DNA from: an uncultured Allomuricauda sp.
GTDB taxonomy: Bacteria > Bacteroidota > Bacteroidia > Flavobacteriales > Flavobacteriaceae
Direction of reading: 5' to 3'
Assembly: GCF_947495325.1 (NCBI RefSeq)
Contig: NZ_CANLYK010000001.1
Coordinates: forward strand, 62,001-126,000
DNA: 64,000 nt
In this document: positions 17,679 through 27,108 of the stretch, in pieces
Numbering within the stretch: position 1 is the stretch's first letter
Layout: each line of letters starts with the position of its first letter
Translations under genes and position numbers: made by a program
The notes under the pieces: generated by a model
Told to the model about the DNA's origin: nothing
The model's input: only the letters and a program-made list of their open reading frames with translations
The model's database searches: none

Positions 17679-17895
17679 AAAATGAATGGTTTGTCTTATA
17701 GATGGATGAATTTACCAATTGTTACACTTTTTTTCATTTTTTTAAATTTTAATGGCACAAGAATTGCCTTTATAGAAATGAAAAAGAACCATACCACTAG
17801 TGTAATGCCTATTTTTAGTGTATTGTACAGGATTTGGATTCTAGTATAAACCGAAGATTTACGTCATTTGTGACAAAATGACCGAAACATAGCAC

Positions 17896-20346
17896 ATGGG
17901 AGAAATAAAAATTTCAACTTTTGACAATATTTCACTGCAAGGCCTAGATGAAGATGCGGAGTTAATACCACTATTGACACCTGAAGATGAGGAAGAAATG
18001 AACAAGGAGGCCCTTCCAGAAACATTGCCTGTTTTGCCATTACGAAATACAGTACTTTTTCCAGGCGTGGTTATTCCAATTACCGCGGGGAGGGACAAAT
18101 CCATAAACTTGATTAAAGATGCCAATAATGGCACAAAGACCATTGGGGTTGTTTCACAAAAAGATGAGCAGACTGAAAACCCAGGAGTAGAAGATATTAA
18201 CACTTTGGGCACGGTTGCAAGAATTTTGCGGGTGTTGCAAATGCCGGATGGTAATACAACAGTTATCATTCAAGGGAAAAAACGTTTTGAAATAGCCGAG
18301 GTGGTAACAGAACAACCCTACCTCACAGCGACAGTAAAAGAGGCAGTTGAAGAACGCCCAGATGAAAAGAGCGAGGAGTTTGAAGCCATTATAGATTCAA
18401 TTAAGGAGTTGGCCTTTAAGATTATTAAAGACAATCCAAACATTCCAAGTGAGGCCACATTTGCAATCAAGAATATTCAAAGTAATTCGTTCTTGATCAA
18501 TTTTGTGTCTTCCAACCTTAATTTAAGCGTAGCGGATAAGCAAAATCTTTTGGAAATTCCTAATCTTCAGGAGAGGGCGCTCACCACCCTGAAGTATATG
18601 AACATGGAGTTTCAAAAATTGGAGTTGAAGAACGATATTCAATCCAAGGTGCGCAGTGATATGGACCAACAGCAACGAGAGTATTTCTTGCACCAACAGA
18701 TGAAAACCATCCAGGAGGAACTTGGTGGCTTGTCCTATGAGGAAGAAGTAGATGAGATGCGGGCCAAATCCAAAAAGAAAAAATGGAATAAAAAGGTCAA
18801 GGAACATTTTGAGAGAGAGCTTGCCAAAATGCAACGTATGAACCCACAAGTTGCGGAATATTCCATTCAGCGCAATTATTTGGATTTGTTCTTGGATTTG
18901 CCCTGGGATGAATTTTCAAAGGACAAGTTTGATTTAAAACGAGCGCAACAAATTTTGGATAGAGATCATTACGGTCTTGAAGATGTAAAGCGAAGAATTA
19001 TAGAATATTTGGCGGTTTTGAAGCTGCGAAACGATATGAAATCGCCCATTCTTTGTTTGTACGGACCTCCAGGGGTTGGTAAAACATCCTTGGGTAAATC
19101 TGTGGCCGAGGCATTAGGTAGGGAATACGTTAGAATTTCTTTGGGTGGTTTACGGGATGAGGCCGAAATTAGAGGGCATAGAAAAACCTATATTGGCGCA
19201 ATGCCAGGGCGAATTATCCAAAGCTTGAAAAAAGCGGGAAAATCCAATCCTGTTTTTATTTTGGATGAGATTGACAAACTTTCCAATAGTCATCAAGGAG
19301 ATCCTTCATCGGCAATGTTAGAGGTTTTGGACCCTGAGCAGAATAGTGAGTTTTATGATAATTTCTTGGAGATGGGATATGACCTATCCAAAGTAATGTT
19401 CATAGCCACAGCAAATAATTTGGGAACCATTCAACCGGCCTTACGTGATCGGATGGAAATCATCAATGTAACGGGATATACCATTGAGGAAAAAGTTGAA
19501 ATAGGGAAAAAACATTTGTTGCCAAAGCAATTAAAAGAGCACGGTCTTTCTTCAAAAGATTTAAAAATCGGGAAACCGCAGTTGGAGAAAATTGTGGAAG
19601 GGTATACCCGCGAATCTGGTGTACGGAGTTTGGAAAAACAGTTGGCCAAAATGGTGCGTTATGCAGCAAAATCAATTGCAATTGAGGAGGAGTATAACAT
19701 AAAGATAAGTAATGAGGATGTTGAAAAAATACTTGGCCCCGCGCGTTTAGAAAGGGATAAGTATGAAAACAACGATGTTGCAGGTGTGGTCACAGGCTTG
19801 GCTTGGACCAGCGTAGGAGGTGATATACTTTTTATTGAATCTATTTTATCCAAAGGAAAAGGTACATTGAACATTACTGGAAACCTGGGTAAAGTGATGA
19901 AGGAATCGGCCACAATTGCGATGGAGTACATTAAATCTAACGCGGATACCTTTGGTATAGCGTCTGATGTTTTTGAAAAATACAACGTACATATCCATGT
20001 TCCTGAAGGTGCTACTCCAAAAGATGGCCCTAGTGCGGGAATTACTATGCTTACTTCCTTGGTTTCACTTTTCACACAACGTAAAGTAAAAAAGAGCTTG
20101 GCCATGACCGGGGAGATAACCCTTAGAGGTAAGGTCTTGCCTGTTGGTGGAATTAAAGAAAAGATTTTGGCGGCAAAACGTGCACGCATCAAAGAAATAA
20201 TTTTGTGCGAGGAAAACCGAAAAGACATTCTTGAAATTAAAGAAGACTACCTAAAAGGACTTACATTCCATTACGTTTCAGATATGAGCGAAGTAATTGA
20301 TATTGCTGTTACGGAAACAAAGGTTAAGAAGGCCAAGAAACTTTAG
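17896..20346 (+). CDS. lon: ATP-dependent protease Lon
   Basis: 816-residue Lon (endopeptidase La), a cytoplasmic AAA+ protease degrading misfolded and regulatory proteins. Domains in order: LAN substrate-binding domain (about 43-240; [19 protein letters not shown]), AAA+ module with Walker A GPPGVGKT (390-397) and Walker [10 protein letters not shown], then the protease domain with catalytic dyad S713 ([10 protein letters not shown]) and K756 ([12 protein letters not shown]). The acidic N-terminal extension of about 40 residues is common in Bacteroidota Lon. Followed by cmk 48 bases later. Confidence 0.97.
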   Translation: MGEIKISTFDNISLQGLDEDAELIPLLTPEDEEEMNKEALPETLPVLPLRNTVLFPGVVIPITAGRDKSINLIKDANNGTKTIGVVSQKDEQTENPGVEDINTLGTVARILRVLQMPDGNTTVIIQGKKRFEIAEVVTEQPYLTATVKEAVEERPDEKSEEFEAIIDSIKELAFKIIKDNPNIPSEATFAIKNIQSNSFLINFVSSNLNLSVADKQNLLEIPNLQERALTTLKYMNMEFQKLELKNDIQSKVRSDMDQQQREYFLHQQMKTIQEELGGLSYEEEVDEMRAKSKKKKWNKKVKEHFERELAKMQRMNPQVAEYSIQRNYLDLFLDLPWDEFSKDKFDLKRAQQILDRDHYGLEDVKRRIIEYLAVLKLRNDMKSPILCLYGPPGVGKTSLGKSVAEALGREYVRISLGGLRDEAEIRGHRKTYIGAMPGRIIQSLKKAGKSNPVFILDEIDKLSNSHQGDPSSAMLEVLDPEQNSEFYDNFLEMGYDLSKVMFIATANNLGTIQPALRDRMEIINVTGYTIEEKVEIGKKHLLPKQLKEHGLSSKDLKIGKPQLEKIVEGYTRESGVRSLEKQLAKMVRYAAKSIAIEEEYNIKISNEDVEKILGPARLERDKYENNDVAGVVTGLAWTSVGGDILFIESILSKGKGTLNITGNLGKVMKESATIAMEYIKSNADTFGIASDVFEKYNVHIHVPEGATPKDGPSAGITMLTSLVSLFTQRKVKKSLAMTGEITLRGKVLPVGGIKEKILAAKRARIKEIILCEENRKDILEIKEDYLKGLTFHYVSDMSEVIDIAVTETKVKKAKKL

Positions 20347-20394
20347 TAGTATTACTTGGGAATATATTTGCCTGCTTCTCCTTATTTTTGACTA

Positions 20395-21084
20395 ATGGGA
20401 AAAATCACCATAGCTATAGATGGGTATTCATCAACAGGTAAAAGCACTTTGGCCAAAAGACTGGCTTCTGCTTTAAACTATGTTTATGTGGATACCGGAG
20501 CTATGTATCGTGCCGTAACACTTTTCGCTTTAAACAACAATTATTTAGGTCTCAAAGAGGATATCCCATCTTTGGTAAAGCAATTGCCAAATATTAAATT
20601 GACATTTGTTCCCAATGAGACTTCGGGTCTGTCAGAAATGTATTTGAATGGCCAAAATGTTGAAAAAGAAATCAGAACCATGAAGGTCTCTGAGCAGGTG
20701 AGTAAAATAGCAACAATTGCCGAAGTAAGAAGTAAGTTGGTTGAAATGCAACAACAAATGGGGGAGGAGAAAGGCATTGTAATGGATGGAAGGGATATTG
20801 GCACCGTTGTCTTTCCCAATGCTGAGCTGAAGATATTCATGACAGCCTCACCAGAAACGCGTGCCACAAGACGCTATAAAGAACTTTTGGAGCGCGGGGA
20901 AGAGGTCACTTTTGAGGAAGTGCTCAACAATGTCCAAAAACGGGATAGGATAGATTCCACCCGTGAAATTTCTCCTTTAAAGAAAGCGAAGGATGCCATT
21001 GAGTTTGACAATAGTGATATGGGAGTGGAAGAACAGTTTGAGCGAATCTATAACTTTACGCAGCGAATTATTTCCGCAGCTTAG
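20395..21084 (+). CDS. cmk: (d)CMP kinase
   Basis: 229-residue cytidylate kinase, which phosphorylates CMP and dCMP with ATP. The P-loop is G10-YSSTGK-S17 (the usual GPxGSGKS motif with a Flavobacteriia-type variant); further motifs are VDTGAMYRAVTLFAL, DGRDIGTVVFPNAELKIFMTAS and RDRIDSTREISPLKKAKDA. Full length. It sits directly downstream of lon on the same strand and converges on the SRPBCC gene. Confidence 0.95.
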   Translation: MGKITIAIDGYSSTGKSTLAKRLASALNYVYVDTGAMYRAVTLFALNNNYLGLKEDIPSLVKQLPNIKLTFVPNETSGLSEMYLNGQNVEKEIRTMKVSEQVSKIATIAEVRSKLVEMQQQMGEEKGIVMDGRDIGTVVFPNAELKIFMTASPETRATRRYKELLERGEEVTFEEVLNNVQKRDRIDSTREISPLKKAKDAIEFDNSDMGVEEQFERIYNFTQRIISAA

Positions 21085-21102
21085 AAAACCTTCCAGATTT
21101 TA

Positions 21103-21525
21103 TTAATTATCTACATACCCTTGGTCCCAAGTTTTTGTAGGGTCATGATTCCTTAAATCACATTGAAAGTCGGCTACCGCCTTAAGGTTCATCAATACCG
21201 ATATCCATCCGGCATGTACCTCTGAAAAATCACTTTCAGGTACATTTTCATTAATTAAAATGAGATCCGTTCCCCCGGTTTCAGTTTGCTTTAATTGAAA
21301 CTTCACCAAGCTATCAAAATAGTCCAAATGGAATTCTTTGTTGGGAATGCTCTTTAAAATTTGACTTTGATACATTAGGCCATTTGGAAAGAGGAAGTGA
21401 ATTACACCCTCACTTTCAGTTGCTTTTTCGGACCAAAACTTTGTTCTTCCCTCTGGAGTAGTGAGCAAATTAAAAACCTTGTTTGGACTAGATCGTAAAT
21501 TCAATTTCCAAATAACGGTTTTCAT
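21103..21525 (-). CDS. SRPBCC / START-like domain protein (AHSA1 type)
   Basis: 140-residue protein that begins MKTVIWKLNLRSSPNKVFNLLTTPEGRTKFWSEKA, typical of the AHSA1/SRPBCC hydrophobic-ligand-binding fold, and has the expected C-terminal helix (HAGWISVLMNLKAVADFQCDLRNHD). Full length for the family. Such proteins bind lipids or small hydrophobic ligands or act as co-chaperone-like factors; no ligand can be inferred. Monocistronic. Confidence 0.82.
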   Translation of the reverse strand: MKTVIWKLNLRSSPNKVFNLLTTPEGRTKFWSEKATESEGVIHFLFPNGLMYQSQILKSIPNKEFHLDYFDSLVKFQLKQTETGGTDLILINENVPESDFSEVHAGWISVLMNLKAVADFQCDLRNHDPTKTWDQGYVDN

Positions 21526-21680
21526 TTTTGAATAAAGATTTTAAGTTCACGTATCATCTAGCTAAAATACGTATGCATTTCAATTGTTAGAACACATAAA
21601 TTTCCTGTTCGAAATGTCCTTTCAAGGAGTTGATTGCATATTTATTTTAGTGTCTGTTATTCAACATTCGAAACCCAGGA

Positions 21681-23108
21681 TTACTTTGTTTTTTGACCGA
21701 TGTATTCCCAAAATCGAATTCCCGAAACAACTCCATTCTCAAATTGGAAAGTATAATAAGTTCCACTATTTCTATTAAAATACGTATTATCAGTTTCAGG
21801 AAGCAGCATTATGGGCTCATCCGTAAACTCTCCATCTATTTCTAAACCATTTTCCTTTATGGAGACACTTGCTTCTCCCAGTTCTGGAAATGTGTAAGTG
21901 CCCACCATTGGTGTACGTTCTTCTATCGATTTACCAACTACTTTTCGGGTCATAGGTTCAACCCCTGGCAACTTGTATTCTTTGGCAATACTTAATAAGA
22001 TTTCCTGCATGATGTTGCCATTGTCCGAATTGACCATAATTACTACAGCAATCGGATGTTCTTTCCATGCAACCAAGTTTGCTCTAAATCCTTCATCCGC
22101 TCCTCCATGCCCAAAAGTATGTTCGTTCACAACAGGACCAAGACCATGATTGTTCATTGCTGGTGTCAGCATTTCATTTACTGTCCCTACTTTTAATAGC
22201 CCATCTTCCTTTGTTTGATGGATTTTCTGGATTTCTTTAGCCCAGAGTATGAGTTGTGATGGGGTTGTCCAGAGGCCAGCTGCGGCCATTTCAGGGTATA
22301 TTGGCCATTTACCTTCTACTTCATCACCATTATCTCGGTAACCGGTTGCAGCAATGGAATGGTACCGCTTAGATAGTGGGTTTTCAAAAGTACTGGATGT
22401 CATTCCAAGGGGATTTAATACATTATCTTGCATTAAGTTGGGGAATGATTTTCTTTCAAGGTCTGTTATCATTAATTGCATGATAGTGTACCCACCACCA
22501 GAGTACATCCAACTTTCACCAGGTTCCTTATATACACGTACTGAATCTGTATTACCCTTACCATCCAAAACTTCAGCTACACTAGGTATTGTATCACCTT
22601 TATCGTAGCCAGGGAACCCCCAAACTGTTAATCCAGCTGTATGATTCAGTATTCTTCGAGTGGTTACCTTTTCTTTTTTGGTAAATTCATTGTCAGGTAG
22701 CTTCCAGCTAGTTAGATAATTGTTCACATTTGAATCCAAACTTAGCTTACCCTCCTCCGCAAGTTGGTGTGCACGAATTGCAGCAACTGGTTTGCTAATT
22801 GACCCCGCTAAGAACATTGTTTCACTAGTCACTGGACGATTTTCTGAAATGTCAGCAACGCCATAACCTTTTGCCCATTCAATTTGCCCTTCCTTTAGGA
22901 CAGCGATGCTTACTCCGGGAATACCTAGCTCACTTAATCTTTCTTCGATATTATAGTTTACTACACTATCTCCTTGAATTTGGAGATTAGGTTGCAGTCC
23001 ATTTTCTATTCTAGCTATTTTTTCATCAAGAAGGCTATCATTTTTTAGGGATTTAGGTGAACAACCAATTAGAATTAAAAGAAGAGAAATTGGAATAATG
23101 TTTTTCAT
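21681..23108 (-). CDS. Serine hydrolase, beta-lactamase (class C-like) family, lipoprotein
   Basis: 475-residue protein with a lipoprotein signal (LILIGC, C16). The beta-lactamase/DD-peptidase fold is shown by the SxxK motif S103-IS-K106, a YSG motif at Y202 (YxN equivalent) and a later HGGADEGF standing in for the KTG box. A C-terminal domain of about 100 residues (from about 375) is lipocalin-like or DUF3471-like. Members of this family are esterases, D-aminopeptidases or peptidases rather than true beta-lactamases. Probably anchored in the envelope; substrate unknown. Confidence 0.88.
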   Translation of the reverse strand: MKNIIPISLLLILIGCSPKSLKNDSLLDEKIARIENGLQPNLQIQGDSVVNYNIEERLSELGIPGVSIAVLKEGQIEWAKGYGVADISENRPVTSETMFLAGSISKPVAAIRAHQLAEEGKLSLDSNVNNYLTSWKLPDNEFTKKEKVTTRRILNHTAGLTVWGFPGYDKGDTIPSVAEVLDGKGNTDSVRVYKEPGESWMYSGGGYTIMQLMITDLERKSFPNLMQDNVLNPLGMTSSTFENPLSKRYHSIAATGYRDNGDEVEGKWPIYPEMAAAGLWTTPSQLILWAKEIQKIHQTKEDGLLKVGTVNEMLTPAMNNHGLGPVVNEHTFGHGGADEGFRANLVAWKEHPIAVVIMVNSDNGNIMQEILLSIAKEYKLPGVEPMTRKVVGKSIEERTPMVGTYTFPELGEASVSIKENGLEIDGEFTDEPIMLLPETDNTYFNRNSGTYYTFQFENGVVSGIRFWEYIGQKTK

Positions 23109-23329
23109 ATTGAAGTGGTATTTGTATGTAATTAACTAGGATATAAATCCGTTTTAATGATTTATACTCAACAATAAGTGAAGTTCGTGATTTTTATTGA
23201 AAAGTCATGCAGAACAAAAAAGAGACCTTTTTTACTATGTAAATAAATGTACAAACATTTGATATTCGGAATCACCAAAACTTGATTTGAGAGAAACTGT
23301 TTTTAGAATTTAAGAATGTATCTAAAGAA

Positions 23330-24202
23330 TCAAAGAATAGATTTAATTCCCTCTTCTAATTGGTATAGCTCCTTCACCTGACCTTCTGTAAATGGTTTAT
23401 TGAAAATTGATAATTCATCCATTAAACCACTATAATTTAATCCAAGGAAAATTTTGGACTCCTGCAACACCCAGGTAAAAGGATCATCCACTCCTTTTGT
23501 TTCTCCAATTTTTTCCCCGTTCAAGTATAGGGTCCCTAAACTAGTTGTAGTGCCCAAACCATCATAGGTTACAACAACATGCGTCCAGTTGTTTTTTGAA
23601 AATGGCGGTTTTTTTAGGGTCACTATTCTTTTTTCAAATACAGTCTTTAACGGTGAATTCAGGGTGTCTTGAGTCCATGCATCTTTATCACCTATAAGGC
23701 CTAGTCTAAAGTCAGGAGGGTTTGCATCGGTGAAATCCACCCAAATTGAAGCATCATTGAATTCTGTATCGGTAATTTGAATTGGATCCGTATACCCGTC
23801 GAGATCCGCTGAAGTATCAAGACGTAACCAAAATGAAATCGTGCCAGACCAGCTTTGTGGGTTGTACACTATGTTGTTTTTACTTTTATAAAAGAGGACC
23901 GTATCACTTTTTTTGCCAAATTCAAATGCATCACCAAATAGACCTTTTCCTAAAACAATACGATGATCGGAGTTGTTCATACCCACCTGAATTCCATCCA
24001 AACTTCTTCTTGAATTAGTATAGGTAGAATTGGCAGTATAGATATTGCTGTCTCCCAACGCAAAATCTGCATTTGTTCCATTATCAAAAGAAACGTAAAA
24101 AGTCAAAGCATTTTTGAACTCTGGAGACGGATTGGATCCGCAAGAAAAAAGCAGAAGGGATACTATTACAATTGTGATGACAGTGATACTAAAGTTTTTC
24201 AT
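23330..24202 (-). CDS. LamG / concanavalin-like lectin domain lipoprotein
   Basis: 290-residue lipoprotein (LLLFSC, C21). The mature part is a LamG-type jelly roll (laminin G-like 3): LTFYVSFDNGTNADFALGD, FGDAFEFGKKSDTVLFY, WSGTISFWLRLDTS, NWTHVVVTYDGLGT and SKIFLGLNYSGLMDELSIFNKPFTEGQVKELYQ. This family usually binds carbohydrate or acts as an accessory domain of secreted enzymes; here it stands alone. Surface location inferred. Target glycan unknown. Confidence 0.85.
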   Translation of the reverse strand: MKNFSITVITIVIVSLLLFSCGSNPSPEFKNALTFYVSFDNGTNADFALGDSNIYTANSTYTNSRRSLDGIQVGMNNSDHRIVLGKGLFGDAFEFGKKSDTVLFYKSKNNIVYNPQSWSGTISFWLRLDTSADLDGYTDPIQITDTEFNDASIWVDFTDANPPDFRLGLIGDKDAWTQDTLNSPLKTVFEKRIVTLKKPPFSKNNWTHVVVTYDGLGTTTSLGTLYLNGEKIGETKGVDDPFTWVLQESKIFLGLNYSGLMDELSIFNKPFTEGQVKELYQLEEGIKSIL

Positions 24203-24382
24203 GCTTGTTTTTAGATTGATGAACTACAAATCTATTAAAGTTAAAAAAAGAATTAGTAATTGAAAGAGGATAATATTATAAGCCAAGATTTTTGAATTCA
24301 ACTAATTTTTTGGAATTTATTGAAACCAAAGTTGAAGTGTGAATAGACTGAAAAGCAAATATTTTGGTTTCATCTTTGATAC

Positions 24383-24413
24383 AAAAAAAGCGCCTATAAG
24401 GCGCTTTTTTTTT
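24383..24413 (-). terminator. Terminator downstream of the LysM gene
   Basis: Short GC-rich stem GCGCC/GGCGC (24390-24394 with 24400-24404) with a 5-base loop, flanked by an A-run and a T-run, so it can act in both directions. It is positioned to end the LysM transcript. Confidence 0.8.
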
Positions 24414-24416
24414 AGA

Positions 24417-24475
24417 TGTCAGTTGAAGCGCAGTCGAGAACTAAAAGAGATATCTCGACTGCGCTCGATATGACA
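24417..24475. repeat. REP-like 59-bp palindrome
   Basis: Perfect 12-bp arms GCGCAGTCGAGA (24428-24439) and TCTCGACTGCGC (24453-24464) with a 13-base spacer, plus outer 5-bp arms TGTCA (24417-24421) and TGACA (24471-24475). It is more GC-rich than its surroundings and lies between the LysM stop codon and its terminator. It resembles dispersed REP-type elements; no second copy was noticed in this window. Confidence 0.6.
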
Positions 24476-24480
24476 AATAA

Positions 24481-24861
24481 TTAGATGTTCGGGATGACCA
24501 AAACTTGATCAGGATGAATCACATCCGGATTCTTTAGGATATTTGTGTTGGCATCAAAAATCTTGTTGTACTTCATAGCATCACCATAGTAATGCTTTGC
24601 AATTTTGCTTAAAGACTCACCACTTTTTACCGTATGTCTGTGATAGACAGAATCGTCGGCAACAGAAATGTTTGCCTTAACATCAGAAGGGCTTTGACCA
24701 CCAATCTCCTTGATTTTGTCCCAAATAGCATTTTTTTCATAAGGCGTGTTGGCCACTCCCTTAATTTTTAGAACCCCTCCATCTTCAGATACATCACCGT
24801 CCTTTATGCCTAATTCTTGTCCTAAATCTAAAACTGCTTGATATTTTGCTTTTGCACTCAT
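24481..24861 (-). CDS. BON-LysM protein, Kbp (YgaU)-like
   Basis: 126-residue protein without a signal peptide. The first half (about 20-68, with [28 protein letters not shown]) resembles a BON domain and the C-terminal 50 residues are a LysM module ([34 protein letters not shown]). This size and order match E. coli Kbp/YgaU, a cytoplasmic potassium-binding protein. Other bacteria annotate such proteins as peptidoglycan-binding, which would need export. Function by analogy only. Monocistronic, with a terminator and a palindrome downstream. Confidence 0.82.
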   Translation of the reverse strand: MSAKAKYQAVLDLGQELGIKDGDVSEDGGVLKIKGVANTPYEKNAIWDKIKEIGGQSPSDVKANISVADDSVYHRHTVKSGESLSKIAKHYYGDAMKYNKIFDANTNILKNPDVIHPDQVLVIPNI

Positions 24862-24976
24862 AATTTTCTCAATTGTTTTAATGGTTACTATTAAGAAACA
24901 ATATATGTATAAAAGTCACATTTTAGCAGAAATTCATGCTAATTATTATCACAATTAAATAAGTGGACCCTATGGG

Positions 24977-25007
24977 TTTGTAAAACAAGTAATTAATTGT
25001 ATTTTTG
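24977..25007 (+). promoter_or_regulatory. rpsA promoter
   Basis: -33 TTTG (24977-24980), 19-base spacer and -7 TATTTTTG (25000-25007), a close fit to the Bacteroidota consensus. Transcription should start near 25014, giving a leader of about 105 bases. Confidence 0.75.
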
Positions 25008-25026
25008 CACTCCTTTTTAACGAATA

Positions 25027-25100
25027 ACAAGAGAAAAAGGGAAAGAAACATAATTTAACAACTTCTGCAATAATCGTTTAGCTCTTGTAAAATTGCAGAA
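25027..25100 (+). promoter_or_regulatory. Interlocking inverted repeats in the rpsA leader (candidate pseudoknot)
   Basis: Two perfect inverted repeats interlock. Stem A pairs ACAAGAG (25027-25033) with CTCTTGT (25082-25088). Stem B pairs TTCTGCAAT (25063-25071) with ATTGCAGAA (25092-25100). The order A5', B5', A3', B3' defines an H-type pseudoknot, or two mutually exclusive hairpins. It ends 19 bases before the S1 start codon, followed by an A/T-rich unstructured stretch. S1 autoregulation through its leader is known in E. coli; a role here is inferred. Confidence 0.55.
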
Positions 25101-25119
25101 TACAAATTTAAATCAGCAC

Positions 25120-26988
25120 ATGGCTGAAGAAAAAAAAGAAGTCGAGGTATTGGAAAATACCGAAGCCCAACTAGAAGCTACCGAAACATCTCAAGAGGTT
25201 AGCGAAACCAAGGAAGAAACTCCAAAACAAGACCCCCAAGAATATTTAGAGAATTTTGACTGGGAAAAGTACGAAGAAGGAATTGAGCGCGTAGACGATA
25301 CAAAGCTTAAGGAATTTGAAGAACTTGTGGAGGAAAATTTTGTTGATACCGCTGATGAAGAAGTGGTTCAAGGAAAAGTAGTTCACATGACAGACCGTGA
25401 GGCTATCATTGATATCAATGCAAAGTCTGAAGGTGTTATTTCGTTGAACGAGTTCCGTTACAATCCAGACCTTAAGGTTGGAGATAAAGTTGAAGTACTT
25501 ATAGATATCCGTGAAGACAAAACTGGGCAACTGGTACTGTCTCACAGAAAGGCAAGAACAATCATGGCTTGGGACAGAGTTAATGCTGCCCATGATAAAG
25601 AAGAGATTGTTCAAGGTTTTGTAAAATGCAGAACCAAAGGAGGTATGATTGTCGATGTATTTGGAATTGAGGCTTTCTTGCCAGGATCTCAAATCGATGT
25701 TAAACCTATCCGTGATTACGATCAGTATGTTGGTAAGACCATGGAATTCAAGGTGGTTAAGATTAATCATGAGTTCAAAAACGTAGTTGTTTCGCACAAA
25801 GCGTTGATTGAAGCTGATATCGAAGAACAGAAGAAGGAAATCATTGGTCAGCTTGAAAAAGGACAAGTATTGGAAGGTATCGTTAAGAACGTTACTTCAT
25901 ATGGTGTCTTTATTGACCTTGGTGGTGTTGATGGATTGATTCACATTACAGATCTTTCTTGGAGTAGAATCAACCACCCGAATGAAGTTGTTGAGCTGGA
26001 CCAGAAATTAAATGTGGTAATCCTTGATTTTGATGATAACAAATCAAGAATCCAATTAGGTCTTAAACAATTGGAGAAACATCCATGGGATGCATTGGGT
26101 GATGAAATAAAAATTGGCGACAAAGTTAAAGGTAAGGTTGTGGTTATTGCAGACTACGGTGCCTTTATTGAAGTTGCCGAAGGTGTAGAAGGATTGATTC
26201 ACGTTTCTGAAATGTCATGGTCTACGCACTTACGTTCCGCTCAGGATTTCGTAAGCGTTGGCGATGAGGTTGAAGCGGTTGTATTGACCTTGGATAGAGA
26301 AGATCGTAAGATGTCTCTAGGTATCAAACAATCAACTCCAGACCCATGGACGGATATTACTTCTAAATACCCTGTAGGTTCAAGACACAAAGGAATTGTT
26401 AGAAACTTTACCAATTTTGGTGTGTTTGTAGAAATGGAAGAAGGAATTGATGGATTAATCTATATTTCTGATCTTTCTTGGACCAAGAAAATTAAACACC
26501 CATCTGAATTTGTAGCCGTTGGTGATACTTTAGAAGTTGAAGTATTGGAATTGGATGTTGAAGGACGCAAATTAAGCCTTGGTCATAAACAAACTACAGA
26601 GAATCCTTGGGACAAGTATTCTGCTGAATTTGCAGAAGGAACTGTTCACAAAGCAGCGATTGCTGAAATTGTTGATAAGGGAGCTACCGTTAATTTCAAT
26701 GAGGATATTGTAGGATTTGTTCCTTCAAGACACATGGAGAAAGAAGATGGCAAGAAAGTTGGCAAAGGTGAAGAAGTAGAATTTAAGATCATTGAGTTTA
26801 ATAAAGATTTTAAACGTGTGGTAGCAAGTCATACGGCAATCTTTAGAGAACAAGAAGAACGCAACGTAAGCACAGCTAAAAGAAAGGCTGCTGCTTCTGC
26901 AGAGGAGTCCAAAACCACTCTTGGTGATGCAAACTCGCAATTGCAAGCGTTGAAAGATAAAATGGAAGCAGATTCTAAAAAGAAGTAA
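25120..26988 (+). CDS. rpsA: 30S ribosomal protein S1
   Basis: 622 residues from the ATG at 25120. A longer frame opening with TTG at 25093 would start inside stem B of the leader, so it is rejected. An acidic N-terminal tail of about 50 residues (EEKKEVEVLENTEAQ) is followed by six S1 (OB-fold) repeats. Repeats 3-5 carry the clearest RNA-binding signatures (GIVKNVTSYGVFIDLGGVDG, GKVVVIADYGAFIEVAEG, GIVRNFTNFGVFVEMEEG); repeats 1, 2 and 6 are divergent. It binds mRNA on the 30S subunit. It has its own promoter, a structured leader and a strong terminator, so it is a single-gene unit. Confidence 0.96.
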   Translation: MAEEKKEVEVLENTEAQLEATETSQEVSETKEETPKQDPQEYLENFDWEKYEEGIERVDDTKLKEFEELVEENFVDTADEEVVQGKVVHMTDREAIIDINAKSEGVISLNEFRYNPDLKVGDKVEVLIDIREDKTGQLVLSHRKARTIMAWDRVNAAHDKEEIVQGFVKCRTKGGMIVDVFGIEAFLPGSQIDVKPIRDYDQYVGKTMEFKVVKINHEFKNVVVSHKALIEADIEEQKKEIIGQLEKGQVLEGIVKNVTSYGVFIDLGGVDGLIHITDLSWSRINHPNEVVELDQKLNVVILDFDDNKSRIQLGLKQLEKHPWDALGDEIKIGDKVKGKVVVIADYGAFIEVAEGVEGLIHVSEMSWSTHLRSAQDFVSVGDEVEAVVLTLDREDRKMSLGIKQSTPDPWTDITSKYPVGSRHKGIVRNFTNFGVFVEMEEGIDGLIYISDLSWTKKIKHPSEFVAVGDTLEVEVLELDVEGRKLSLGHKQTTENPWDKYSAEFAEGTVHKAAIAEIVDKGATVNFNEDIVGFVPSRHMEKEDGKKVGKGEEVEFKIIEFNKDFKRVVASHTAIFREQEERNVSTAKRKAAASAEESKTTLGDANSQLQALKDKMEADSKKK

Positions 26989-27015
26989 GCTATAATTTTA
27001 TCAGTATAAGTTTTG

Positions 27016-27047
27016 AGCCCCGATTGTAAAATCGGGGCTTTTTTTAT
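27016..27047 (+). terminator. rpsA terminator
   Basis: 9-bp perfect stem AGCCCCGAT/ATCGGGGCT (27016-27024 with 27031-27039), 6-base loop, then a T-run. It lies 28 bases after the rpsA stop. Confidence 0.92.
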
Positions 27048-27073
27048 GTTGTTTTCCTTTTTGCAGAATTGTT

Positions 27074-27081
27074 TACTTTTG
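27074..27081 (+). promoter_or_regulatory. -7 promoter box for pyrR-pyrB
   Basis: TACTTTTG fits TAnnTTTG; a possible -33 TTG is at 27049-27051. The start of transcription should fall near 27088, leaving only about 20 bases before the pyrR ATG at 27109. Confidence 0.6.
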
Positions 27082-27108
27082 CATACAAATGAGTCGGTCG
27101 CATAGCAA

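Noticed and set aside
21681-23108. True beta-lactamase conferring antibiotic resistance
   Set aside because: The YxN and KTG boxes are altered (YSG, HGG) and a C-terminal extra domain is present, typical of esterase or peptidase-type serine hydrolases.
25093-25119. TTG-started extension of rpsA
   Set aside because: It would begin inside leader stem B, adds non-conserved residues, and an ATG giving the normal MAEEKKEV start follows at 25120.
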